NCBI GenBank assembly: GCA_017562135.1 | Contig: QEYB01000629.1 | Location: forward strand, 744,001-808,000 | Reading direction: 5' to 3' | DNA from: Dipylidium caninum | Taxonomy: Eukaryota; Platyhelminthes; Cestoda; Cyclophyllidea; Dipylidiidae | DNA: 64,000 nucleotides | Shown here: piece after piece, positions 24,701 through 34,004 of the stretch | Layout: the number at the start of each line of letters is the position of its first letter | Position numbering within the stretch: position 1 is the stretch's first letter | The notes under the pieces: model-generated | The model's input: the letters and a program-made list of their open reading frames with translations, nothing else | Databases searched by the model: none | Told to the model about the DNA's origin: nothing | Program-made: the position numbers and the translations under genes

Positions 24701-26160
24701 CAGAGGCACTGCGATTACGGCAGGCAGGATCTGTAGAACAAAAAAATGACACACAATACTCCTTAGGCTATCTCATTTACGCAGTAATGATGTTGATGAG
24801 GCGTCTCTGGGTGTAAATTTAACATCATGCCCACTTTGGCCTGAAATCAGGTGGAGTTAGTAGGAAACCAGGTAGAAGGAACCGGAGGCAGCTTTCCGTT
24901 GTTAAATGCTTCGGTGGCTGGACCGGATGCCTTTTGGATACAGAGCCTTGGTAGCAAGATGGTAGATAAATCTTTGGAGAGTTGAAAGCGGTGAGATCAG
25001 TGACCAATCACTAGTGGGGAGGTTATGGGTAGGATTGTAGTTTCAACATCACAAGCTCATCTCCGCGACTGTGTTCGTAACTGACACAGTATCCTCCACA
25101 CCGCCAGTCAGTAATGTCCGCCTTCGACGATGGTCAGACACGTGAGGATGAATTAAATAATGCTCTACCTCCGGTTTTTGTATCAACTCGTGTTGCCTAA
25201 TAAATGCACCCTTTTCGAGCCATGTGAGGGCGCCATAGCTGTGCATCTCTGGTTTTGAAGCATACCTACAAGGCGATCGGTAGGCTTGACGCAGTATATG
25301 GCTAGGATAGATGTCCTGATAGCCATTTTGGGATAGTTTCGAAAGGGAAACCGCGATGCGGATGCATCTGCGGTATCTCCACATCGCCTCATCACCTAAG
25401 TGGCGCGGTGTCTTTTTGTCTTCTCGACGTTTACTCGATTAGCTTCATAACTTCATGGTGAAAATGTTTACTATCAATCATCCAGCCCGACGCATCTCAC
25501 TCTAAATACACATGGTAGTTTCCCCATTTCTACGTTCTCGAAAACAATTTAAAGGAATGAACAACAGTCAACTTCGCTTCCACAATATGATGGTGCGCAA
25601 ATGTCATCAGACCGCAGATAAAGGCCAAAAATGCGAGATGACCTACCTCTGCCGGATTTGTGCCGTCCTCACCCCAGACGTACTGAGTCGTGAGAAAGGC
25701 CAGAAGCTTGTGTGCCAGAAGCCTTTCCTTCAGACTCGTGAGCTGAGATGTGTCCAATGGCGGCAGCTGCAGAAATTCAGGGGACATAAGAAGAGAAGAC
25801 AGTTGGTTTGTTTTGTTACGAAACATCATCTCTTTAAAACCTCACCTTTTCTATTTCTTGGCGGATCTTACCACACTTCAACATTTCATGTGAACGTTCC
25901 AAGAGCTTTTTATACGGCAAGAGAGAGGGAGGAGGAGTTGTCTACGAAAGGGCAAAGCAGGAGGTATTTGACATTGTGTCAAGTAGGGCATTAAAAGGTA
26001 GAGAAACCGGGGAAGCAAATTAGCCGACTAGAATGTCATTTACTGATCACAAAGAAGTCACACTACTTTTCGCCTCTACCAAGAGGAGGTGTGGACTCAC
26101 AGGCTGCCTTAACAGACATCCAGTATGAGGACTAATGTTGTAGTCTTCAAGAGTTTGCAT
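21713..26160 (-). CDS. IDO: Indoleamine 2,3-dioxygenase-like protein, right copy, intact (396 aa, 12 exons)
   Basis: Exons: 26101-26160 (ATG), 25846-25941, 25647-25766, 24600-24730, 23859-23958, 23706-23823, 22985-23036, 22376-22566, 22071-22169, 21936-22032, 21827-21900 and 21713-21765 (stop TAA). All borders are GT/AG and all phases join. The 396 residues compare with 403 for human IDO1. Landmarks in order: YNISPHTGCLLRQP, QYVWGEDG (82-89), IAVPLMEV (98-105), FF..MR (F216, F217, R221, matching human F226/F227/R231), GLVYEGV (235-241), Asp280 (human D274), KYMIREHRHF, FRRDHIKIV with His349 (haem ligand, human H346) and Arg346, KGTGGT near the C terminus. IDO is a cytosolic haem enzyme opening the indole ring of tryptophan to N-formylkynurenine. 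Pocket changes against human are Y126 to His117, C129 to Leu120, S167 to Thr157 and SAGQS to SVAQS. Intron 10 is 35 bases. Catalysis on tryptophan is inferred, not shown. Confidence 0.92.
23238..23297. repeat. Trinucleotide microsatellite in intron 6 of right IDO copy
   Basis: A run of ACT triplets ending in GAC triplets, longer in its ACT part than the partner at 15448-15503. Confidence 0.85.
24830..25460. other. Segment present only in intron 3 of the right IDO copy
   Basis: Intron 3 is 916 bases here (24731-25646) but 414 in the left copy (16857-17270). Similarity resumes near ACACATGGTAGTT (25510 and 17114). The extra stretch is GC-richer and has open minus-strand frames (for example 25049-25384) with no motif I recognise. 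It is likely an insertion, perhaps of a mobile element, in the right copy, or a deletion in the left. Confidence 0.4.
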
Positions 26161-28579
26161 TGCGGAGGAATCACGTTGGAAAGCCGTAAAGGCCTCATAT
26201 ATAGGCCGGCGGTTGACAAAGCTGACCTATGAGAGCTTGGTGCGTGAATACTCGCGTGTGTGCATTTCGAGCCACAGAGGAGACCCCAGAGAGTGGGAAT
26301 TGAAAGTACGAAACGATCAATTTCATAAGAGAGGCGAAAAATACGACCGTGTGCAAATAATGGCGCTAGTTTAGACGAATCGTTGACGAAAATCTAAGAG
26401 TTGCATTAGAACCCTGACTAATGGAAGGAAAACATTTAGTTGGACAAAAGCACGCAGATTGCCCACGGTCATTTCTGTCCAGCTTCGGTCTTCACTTCAC
26501 CTCGTGTAGAATTAATGGTCATTCGAGAAATGCAAAAGGCGCGAGAGGGAAAAGGAGGAGAAGAAGGAAGAAGATAGAAGCTGCCAAGTTATATTACAAA
26601 TCCTCTAATCGCCTCAACGTATTCCCCTTACCTTGTCAAATTTAACGTTCTGTCGATGTTTAGAAGAAAAAGGGAACTTTCATATGAGTTTTTATCACTC
26701 CATAACCACTGCATTTGTGTCGTGTGGGCCGCAATTTCGGCTATATGACCCGAAGCTTTCAGAATAAACAAATCTCCGCGTGTTTTTTTCTCGGCTTCCG
26801 ATTTGCGGCACACCATTTTTTGTTTACGCGTTATGGGTGTGAGACAGTAGCGTTGCAAAAGCCATTTTGGGTTGTTTGAGGAAGTTCCATGATGTATCCA
26901 CAAATCTGTGATGCCCACATAAGTGGTGGGAAGATAAGTCTACCTTTCTACTTTTCGTCGAATAAAGGCTCAGAGTTCTTACTGAGATATGTGGACCATT
27001 TTTCCGCTTCATGCCCTAATTAATAGCTTTCTTTTCATTGAATTGCCTCAGACGCCCTTTTCTCCCTCCCTTCCCCTCCCCGTGTAGTTTTAACTCATTC
27101 CATCGTGCCACCCACGAACCCCGTATGAGTATCGGGCAGTGGACGCAAATCATCAGTCAGACGAGAATGACAGACCCCACCTTCCTTGAGTCAACGCAGC
27201 GCCCGATGAATGATAGCGTAAACAATGTGATAATGTTCGTCTGCGCTTTCATGTCCTCATAAAGAGTGCACTCGACAGGAATCCTTAGACAATACTGAGT
27301 CGCTGTTGCGGCTCCTGTCCAAAACGACATTAACTCTCGGACACCTTTAATAGGACTGGCCACAAGCATTAACACTACGATAGACAAAATTGCTTTATGA
27401 GGGGCTCTAGCTACAGAGAACAACGTTTCGGGAAGTCGGTAGCAATTTGAATTGTCTTTACAAGCGTCGAATTATGTGGATATGCTACATGGGATTAGAC
27501 GAAAGGCATCCATGTACACCTGCCGCTTTCCGACATACGCGCGTTACTAAAGCATGGGAATATCGGTCCAAATGAGGTAAGGCAATGGACAGTACAGCGA
27601 CGTTCTCTCACCTCTTGCGAAACCTGAAGGTTAGGCCTAACCAAACGCGGCTGTCAAGGGCCAGAAAGATTTGGACTTGAATCTCTGCAAGCCCTTTCCA
27701 GCGTTCTTATGCGGTTGTACCCCAATTGGCTAAAGTGTCCTCCGGAGTTAGCTTGGCAGAGTTGAGATAGGGAACAGGGACGATTAACAAGGATGGGGAA
27801 GTAGCTTCAATTCCTATAATCCCGACAGACTCGAATGCCAACTACGCACGCTAATGGCGAAATTGCTCGTGAGTTACTCACCATTGCCTACAGGACCTCA
27901 AAGCCTGGGAATTAAAGAGGGTCAGGAAGTTGTGTCGAGATCTCAACGAACTGCAAAATACTGGAGGTTTCGGACTGAAGCACGTAGCGACATCGTCCTG
28001 TTGAAGTTAGGCTCACCGATTGGCTCGAGAGGCTACCGTTTGAGTGCTCAAAGGATTGGCCTAAAGTGGTGGGTACGAATTTGCGAAAGGAACTTTGCGT
28101 CGAGAGTACTGGCCGCGATTCTCCTCTAAACCGTGGGTTGTTGGAGAACCTGGCCCCATACTAGCATCGGCGACCTCGGACAACTAGGCCAGCGCCGATT
28201 GCTCCTTTTTGTGCGCATCTGACAATCATCTTTCCAAGTCATTCTACTCGATTCAGCACATAAGTGTTATGTGTGACTCAGTGAAACTGTCTAATTCGCG
28301 AGATGTATTCGACAACGAACGAGGAAATGGAGAAAATGGAAGTTTTGAAGAAAACTCGTGATATTTCTTATATGAAGTTGGGAATTCAGTAGGTCAGAGC
28401 TTTTGTTTCCAAGTCTGGAGGTGAAGGGTCGAAAAAAAGAACATGGAATGAGTTAGAAAAGACCGCGCAGTTAGGAGACGAAGGACGTTTGGAATAAGAG
28501 GGAGTACTGTTCAGCAATTCACAGGTAGTTAAAATAAAGTGAGTAAAAAACTTCAGAAATTTCTGTTCATTATTATCCA
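26161..28579. other. Intergenic stretch between right IDO copy and glutamate receptor
   Basis: Bases 26161 to about 26960 match the sequence upstream of the left IDO gene (17783 to about 18500), so they probably hold the IDO 5' untranslated/promoter region. A conserved AGAAAG followed by GTA at about 26945 and 18488 (minus strand) could be the donor of a non-coding 5' exon. Bases about 27600-28230 are GC-richer, with a 91-codon plus-strand frame (27854-28129) of no recognised family, possibly a repeat element. Confidence 0.4.
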
Positions 28580-28585
28580 TTTATT
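28580..28585 (-). terminator. Polyadenylation signal AATAAA of the glutamate receptor gene
   Basis: TTTATT on the plus strand reads AATAAA on the minus strand, 42 bases past the receptor stop codon. Confidence 0.5.
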
Positions 28586-28627
28586 CGATACTCATCATCA
28601 CTTTTACGGAATCACCCCGTTACTAAA

Positions 28628-31360
28628 TTATACTTCATCAAATTGCTTTGCATTTTTAATTTTGAACGCAAATATAATCGCGCCGACGGCCAGAGCAAGC
28701 ATCATTCCGCCAATGAGTATGTAGAAAACACCAGAAAGATTTATCAACGCCAACGGTTCACTAGTCTGTTGTTTGCCGCCTTGGACACATTCTCCCTTCT
28801 CAATCCACCACTCCTTGTAGAGCTTCGCCAATTCCTGATTTTCGCGAAGACGCAAAATCGCATCAGTCACATGCTCTTTCAAGATTCTCATCTCCGGTTT
28901 GTTCGCTGGAAGTGCTACCGCATAGGCCTTGCTTCCGAAAGTGCTTCCGACCATCATGGTATCGCAGGGCTGTCGGTGGTTAATATACTCAATCATCTTT
29001 GATTCTGCCACGAAGGCATAGGGTTTGGTACGAACTCTTTCAAAGCCAGCTGCCAGTGTCGGAACAAAAACGGATGGGTCTCTTTCCATTCGTTTGAAGA
29101 CCTTTTGAAATAGGCTATTCTCCGCATGCGCGAAGAAATCCTTTGTGGCACCCGAATCTAGTGTGCCAATTTGAATAGGCAAGTCTTCTCGCTCTGCGAA
29201 GTCTTTGATGGAGTTGATGGGTGAGATCAGGCGCTCAACTGACAATGCAGCGGCAAGATTCGCGGTGTAGTACGCCATCACAACCAGGCATACATATCTC
29301 CAGATGCTAGCGAATACTCGCGCTCCCGGCGAAATGGGGAATATATCAATGCCTTGATGAACAAAAGAGGCCACCGAAAACCAAATACAATTACCGAGGT
29401 TGAAGCCCAAGGCCGGATTCGCGGGAGCCCGTTCTGTGGGTGAAATGGCCGCGATAAGACGCAGGCCCAAACTCACCACTATCGTGGCGCCGGCCATCCT
29501 CAACCATACCGCATTCGTCAAAGGAGAGAGAAAGCTAAACATGCCTGGTTTCGTTTTTCCAGGCTTCTTGATAATAAGGGCTAAACCGAAGTTCATAAAA
29601 GGCTCCGAAAAATCCACAAATTTTGCGCGAATAATATTCATGGTTAGAGGGGCCACTATCAGATCAGCTTCTTCACGAAGTACCTCCCCCACCATTCCAT
29701 TCCACTCACCGGTCTCTGGATCGATTGTTCCAAACTTTCCATCCTTCACCAAGTGAATTTCGTAGTTGAGATTGAGATGACTGAATATGTGGTCAGCAAG
29801 GTCTTTACAGTATCCCACAAAGTTATCTCGACCCGCGGTAGCTCCACTAACTCCAGGATTGGCGTACATAATGAAAGGCTTGGAGAGGACTGTTACAACT
29901 CGGAGAGTCTTATTTCGTAGTCGATATATCTCCAGCAAATTGTTGTAATTAATGGGCTCGGAGATCTTCTCTTTTAGTCCCGGAAAGGCAATTCGATGGA
30001 AAAATCCTAGATGGGTGGCAAGGGAGGGTAGAACCCATCCGGAATGACGGCTCCATTTGGCAATAATACGATCACTTTTCTCGCCGAAGGCAGAAGAAAG
30101 GAGCAAGTTGTAGTCCGTTCTTTGACATGTGCTCTCATCGAATCTAATGAGACCAGTGTGACCAACAATTTCGGTTGATGTCAACCACGACGTGACCCTA
30201 CCGCCTGGCTGCCATCGTTGAACCAAGGATTCACTAGCTAGAGTACCAGATGAGGTAAAACATTTGGACTTTGAATTTGAACCTCGGGACTTCCAAAGGC
30301 CATTTTCTGTTGCGTTTTTAAGATTCCATCCTACTTCAAGAGCATCCATAATGGAGGCGATGTTATGCAAGGGCATGGAGACGTCCTTCCATTCCTCGGC
30401 AAACTTTAGAACCACCTCGTTTTTGTAGTCTAGAAAGTGAAATCCCGTGAAATTGACCCCGCTTCTCTGGAAGTCTTCCAAAGACAGTTCATAGATATCG
30501 AAGTCTACGAGGAGATAATTGTATTCGGACCGCATCATCCCCATCCGTCGTAGCCACATTAGGAGCCGTTCCAAACGTTCCCTACCGGACATTGACAGAG
30601 CGGTTTTCGGCTTTCCTAGGTCGATAATCACATTTCTCTCCGCCTTTGTAGACAAGTAACTGTCTATAGACTTTAACATAGTATGCATATCATCGTCATC
30701 GTCAACGTTCACGTAACCGCTCATAAATCGAGGTAAAACACGACGATTTTCCTTTCCCTGGATGCTTCGGTAAGAAGCACCACCAAAATTTCTGGATATG
30801 GATAGCTCCATTTCTAACATCTTTTGAGTGACAAATTGGAGACGTTTGAAAGCCTCCATTGACCCATATAGGTAAGCAAAAGTTTTCCAGTTCCACGTTG
30901 CAAGGAAATCTACCAGCGGCTGCGTAACTTCCGGACGCACAGAAAAGATTCGACATCCGCTATCTTTCATATGACTTGGAAACTCATGGAATGAGGGTAT
31001 TTCATCCCAAGTGATATATGGAAAGTCAAACGTAGAGGTGAGGGATTGAAATAGGGAAACTACAGGCTGCGGCAAGCTTCCAATCAATGCCGCACGTTCC
31101 ACAGACAAGGCTCGACAGAATGCTGAGAGAACAGTATAGCCTCGGTTTCCATGAATGCCCTGAATGGCTGGCGTTTTACCTTGTTGAACAATTAGTCGAC
31201 GAATTATATTTAAGACTTGAGATTTGCTTCCGGTGACATTGTTACTGAAGGGAGTATCCAGAATTATAGTCACTCCAGGGGTAGCGATAGAGGTGGAGAC
31301 GAAGGGGAATAGAAGGCAAACTGATGTCAACAAAAGGAACGGACAGACAGGAACCGGCAT
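28628..31360 (-). CDS. Ionotropic glutamate receptor, non-NMDA (AMPA/kainate) type, 910 aa, single exon
   Basis: The first ATG of the frame is at 31360 and is followed by a signal peptide (PVPVCPFLLLTSVCLLFPFV). The frame is open further up but has no earlier ATG. The order is the family's: amino-terminal domain (about 25-470), ligand-binding S1 (about 485-600), M1, pore loop (658-672), M3 (684-705), S2, M4 (875-899) and a short tail. Glutamate contacts are visible: APLT..IIR (P571, T573, R578), SGATK (A738, T739) and E786 in AESKMIEY. Ala at 738 is the kainate-receptor state. Two oddities are His668 where AMPA/kainate subunits have Gln or edited Arg (FVHQG), and AYYTANLAAAL in place of the near-universal SYTANLAAF. 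The whole coding region is one uninterrupted exon, unusual for this family. It should be a postsynaptic cation channel; subunit class and conductance are inferred. Confidence 0.93.
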   Translation of the reverse strand: MPVPVCPFLLLTSVCLLFPFVSTSIATPGVTIILDTPFSNNVTGSKSQVLNIIRRLIVQQGKTPAIQGIHGNRGYTVLSAFCRALSVERAALIGSLPQPVVSLFQSLTSTFDFPYITWDEIPSFHEFPSHMKDSGCRIFSVRPEVTQPLVDFLATWNWKTFAYLYGSMEAFKRLQFVTQKMLEMELSISRNFGGASYRSIQGKENRRVLPRFMSGYVNVDDDDDMHTMLKSIDSYLSTKAERNVIIDLGKPKTALSMSGRERLERLLMWLRRMGMMRSEYNYLLVDFDIYELSLEDFQRSGVNFTGFHFLDYKNEVVLKFAEEWKDVSMPLHNIASIMDALEVGWNLKNATENGLWKSRGSNSKSKCFTSSGTLASESLVQRWQPGGRVTSWLTSTEIVGHTGLIRFDESTCQRTDYNLLLSSAFGEKSDRIIAKWSRHSGWVLPSLATHLGFFHRIAFPGLKEKISEPINYNNLLEIYRLRNKTLRVVTVLSKPFIMYANPGVSGATAGRDNFVGYCKDLADHIFSHLNLNYEIHLVKDGKFGTIDPETGEWNGMVGEVLREEADLIVAPLTMNIIRAKFVDFSEPFMNFGLALIIKKPGKTKPGMFSFLSPLTNAVWLRMAGATIVVSLGLRLIAAISPTERAPANPALGFNLGNCIWFSVASFVHQGIDIFPISPGARVFASIWRYVCLVVMAYYTANLAAALSVERLISPINSIKDFAEREDLPIQIGTLDSGATKDFFAHAENSLFQKVFKRMERDPSVFVPTLAAGFERVRTKPYAFVAESKMIEYINHRQPCDTMMVGSTFGSKAYAVALPANKPEMRILKEHVTDAILRLRENQELAKLYKEWWIEKGECVQGGKQQTSEPLALINLSGVFYILIGGMMLALAVGAIIFAFKIKNAKQFDEV

Positions 31361-33911
31361 TTTTGCGATCTCTTTAGAAAGCGACTCACCACGATGATGG
31401 AGGCAGTTCGATGACACTCACGCACGCACCCAACAGGCGATGCTGATTGGCTGGCTGTTCGGGAAGGCTGAGGCATCGACCGATAATGGGCGGTTGACGG
31501 ACTGCGGTTTCGCCAAGTTCGTTTTTACGAGATGCTAACAGTGAGCTCGCGACATTAATATGGCTTGGTCCATCTTTAACCCTCATACATTTTGAACCTT
31601 GACTACTTGCTAACATTAACACGATTCGGTCTTCTTCGAATTGTCAAGTTTCCTGTCACTGTTTTAAAGTTAAGGTTTTGGGTCACATTTTCAATGGTCA
31701 GTAGGGAATTGTAAGTAGAGATCGCTTATTAGCTGCAAGTTCTAGTACTTAGGATATAAACTATCGAAATCCTGGTCAAGGTGCTACAATTTAGTACTCC
31801 TCGGAATTTGAGAGATGATCGCAGCAGTCAGTAAAGATATATGAAAAGTGGTAGATGAACGTAGAACTAACAAAATATAAGGGCATGGCAACCAGCGTTG
31901 TTTTGACAGATTGCAGACATGAATAGCGGCATAGTTGAGAAAAGGCTGCTTAACTTAATCTTTTCATACTAACTGCATTTACACCTTCCAAGGCACACAC
32001 AATATTTTCTTTTGGTTAATTTGTCTAAACGCTTAGATAAGTTAAATGTTGTTCCAATTCCGAGCTTCTTTACCCAGCAAGAGTTTTCGAATAAACTGCC
32101 ATGTGGGAATTCTCGGCACAGCGATAGAATCCAATGTTGTCATATTTACGACGAGATAGTGAGGAGAAGGCCACCATGTGGAGATTAGCAGTTATTATAC
32201 AATCGCACTGGAAACTCGTTCGATTTCAATAGGCTTAGTTGCTTTCTTTATAATGGGCAGTCTTAGTTTATTGTTTTAAAACAACTTCTTGACAGACGTA
32301 CAACACTCTGACCCACCAATAAAAGTGTCGTAAGCTGTATCGGTGTTAAATGAGCATCATTAATCGCTTGGACAATATCAATTGGGAAGTGTCAAAAGCA
32401 TGACACGTTTTTAGGTGGAGAAAATACTTAACCACTGGCGATCTAAGTCTTGAAGAGGTACAAACAGTCTCACTGCGCACTGGAGCATACTGAAACGAAT
32501 CCACTTCGTAAAGAATACATCTTTGACCTCATTTAAAGTAGAAGCGAAATAATCAACTTGATAAATGACCTTAAGAGCCAAAACTCAAGTGATACGCGCC
32601 GTCAGCCAATTACTTTCAAACATTCGGTAACTTAAATGTGGCACTTTTACATCAATTAAGGAATGACTAAAGGTGTTCAAATCCAATTAATACAGAGCTA
32701 ATTCATATTTCCTCTTCCTATTGGCTGAACCAACAGCAGTTGTCACTATTGGCTAAAATGACACCCAATCAATTTGAGGGACTCATGCATACGCTTTCGG
32801 CCAACACAACGGCGATGGAAAATGCATTCAAGAGCAGAATGAAACGACCTTAAAGTTGAACTCTCTAATTTTTGTAAACAAAACTCTACGAACATAAAAA
32901 GAGTATATTCCCATTTCCCGGGTTCCTATGTATAAGGGTACGTGCTTATAATAAATACCAAAAATCTGCCCCAAATGACTCAATACGTTAGATACAAAAC
33001 ATATTTAAATCACAAAAAACCTCTGTATTGCTCTGTCTGATACATTGTCGTGCCTTTTTGCATATGAAGTAAGCGAACAGGATTTCAACTCTAAGTGAGT
33101 TGCATTTGTGTACAACACAAAACTTTGTCTTCCTTCCGAAATGCGTCGGTTTTAATGGCCCTATATCCTTACATGAAAATGAGTTTGCAAGTGTATACGA
33201 AGAGACGTACTTAATTTACCGAAAGCTGAAACCTTTGCTCGGGGAAACGAAGTGAGAAGGACGGAAGGAAGAGAAAGCTAGAGAGGAAGAAGGGGGGAGA
33301 CTAATGCGAGCAGTTTTGAGCAATGCATCGTCAGATTTTGTCATTAGTAGCCGCGTATGTTTTGAAAGACACTGATAGACCTACGACTTCGGTCATGACA
33401 TGAAATATGACAGAAATGAAGGCGAAGTTGAAGACAAGGCGTTATCAGAAAGCAGAAGGTCCGAAAACAACTTGTGAAATGGGAGGGCACAAGTGAGTGG
33501 AGCAAAATGGTTCAAGTTCACACTGTCGAAAGGGGATCTGGATCATCGGGAAGAAGAGGAACTACGCCGTACAAATTTTCTGGAGGTCGAAGAAAGCGCA
33601 GATACTTGGAGGGGACAGTGTTCATGGTGAGTTGTTTCACCACCTCCGGTCGTAAGCTAAACCATTCATTCTCCAACCAAAATTCTAGCGAGCCACGGCT
33701 CCTGAAACAGACGAATAGAGATTATGAAGAAATGATGGCCACATTGGTTACCAGGATTGCGAAGAAAATGAATCACTAAAGGTACCAAGGTGGCTAATCA
33801 CTAACTTGTCAACCTGTCATAATACAATATCTATACGCGTCCCCATGTTTGAGATATACTAACATCCTAAGGCCTTCATCAAATGAGATAAATTAGATGA
33901 TTCGTTAGTAA
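31361..33911. other. Intergenic stretch upstream of glutamate receptor
   Basis: AT-rich and without a recognisable gene. It should contain the receptor promoter near its left end and the end of the obscurin-like transcript at its right end. A purine-rich plus-strand frame of 101 codons (33474-33779) is low in complexity and matches nothing I know. Confidence 0.5.
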
Positions 33912-33917
33912 TTTATT
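33912..33917 (-). terminator. Polyadenylation signal AATAAA of the obscurin-like gene
   Basis: TTTATT on the plus strand, about 90 bases past the stop codon at 34005-34007. Confidence 0.4.
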
Positions 33918-34004
33918 AGTAAGCGAAAATTTGCGAAAGATTTCTCAGAACATTTGCATGAAAGCGCTTTTCGACTTCAAGTGAGCCCAAATTTGCTCTC
34001 CAAC

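Noticed and set aside
24830..25460. Minus-strand 111-codon frame as a possible exon of IDO
   Set aside because: Exons 3 and 4 of IDO already join in phase 0 with continuous family alignment, and the left copy lacks this segment.
28643..29756. Plus-strand frames of 118-119 codons opposite the glutamate receptor
   Set aside because: Antisense to a strongly supported coding region, with no independent motif.
31361..31417. Upstream extension of the glutamate receptor frame by 19 codons
   Set aside because: The extension begins at GTG, and the first ATG (31360) directly precedes a good signal peptide, so the shorter start was chosen.
33474..33779. 101-codon plus-strand frame of Arg/Ser/Gly-rich product
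   Set aside because: Purine-rich low-complexity sequence in an intergenic stretch, with no domain or conserved context.
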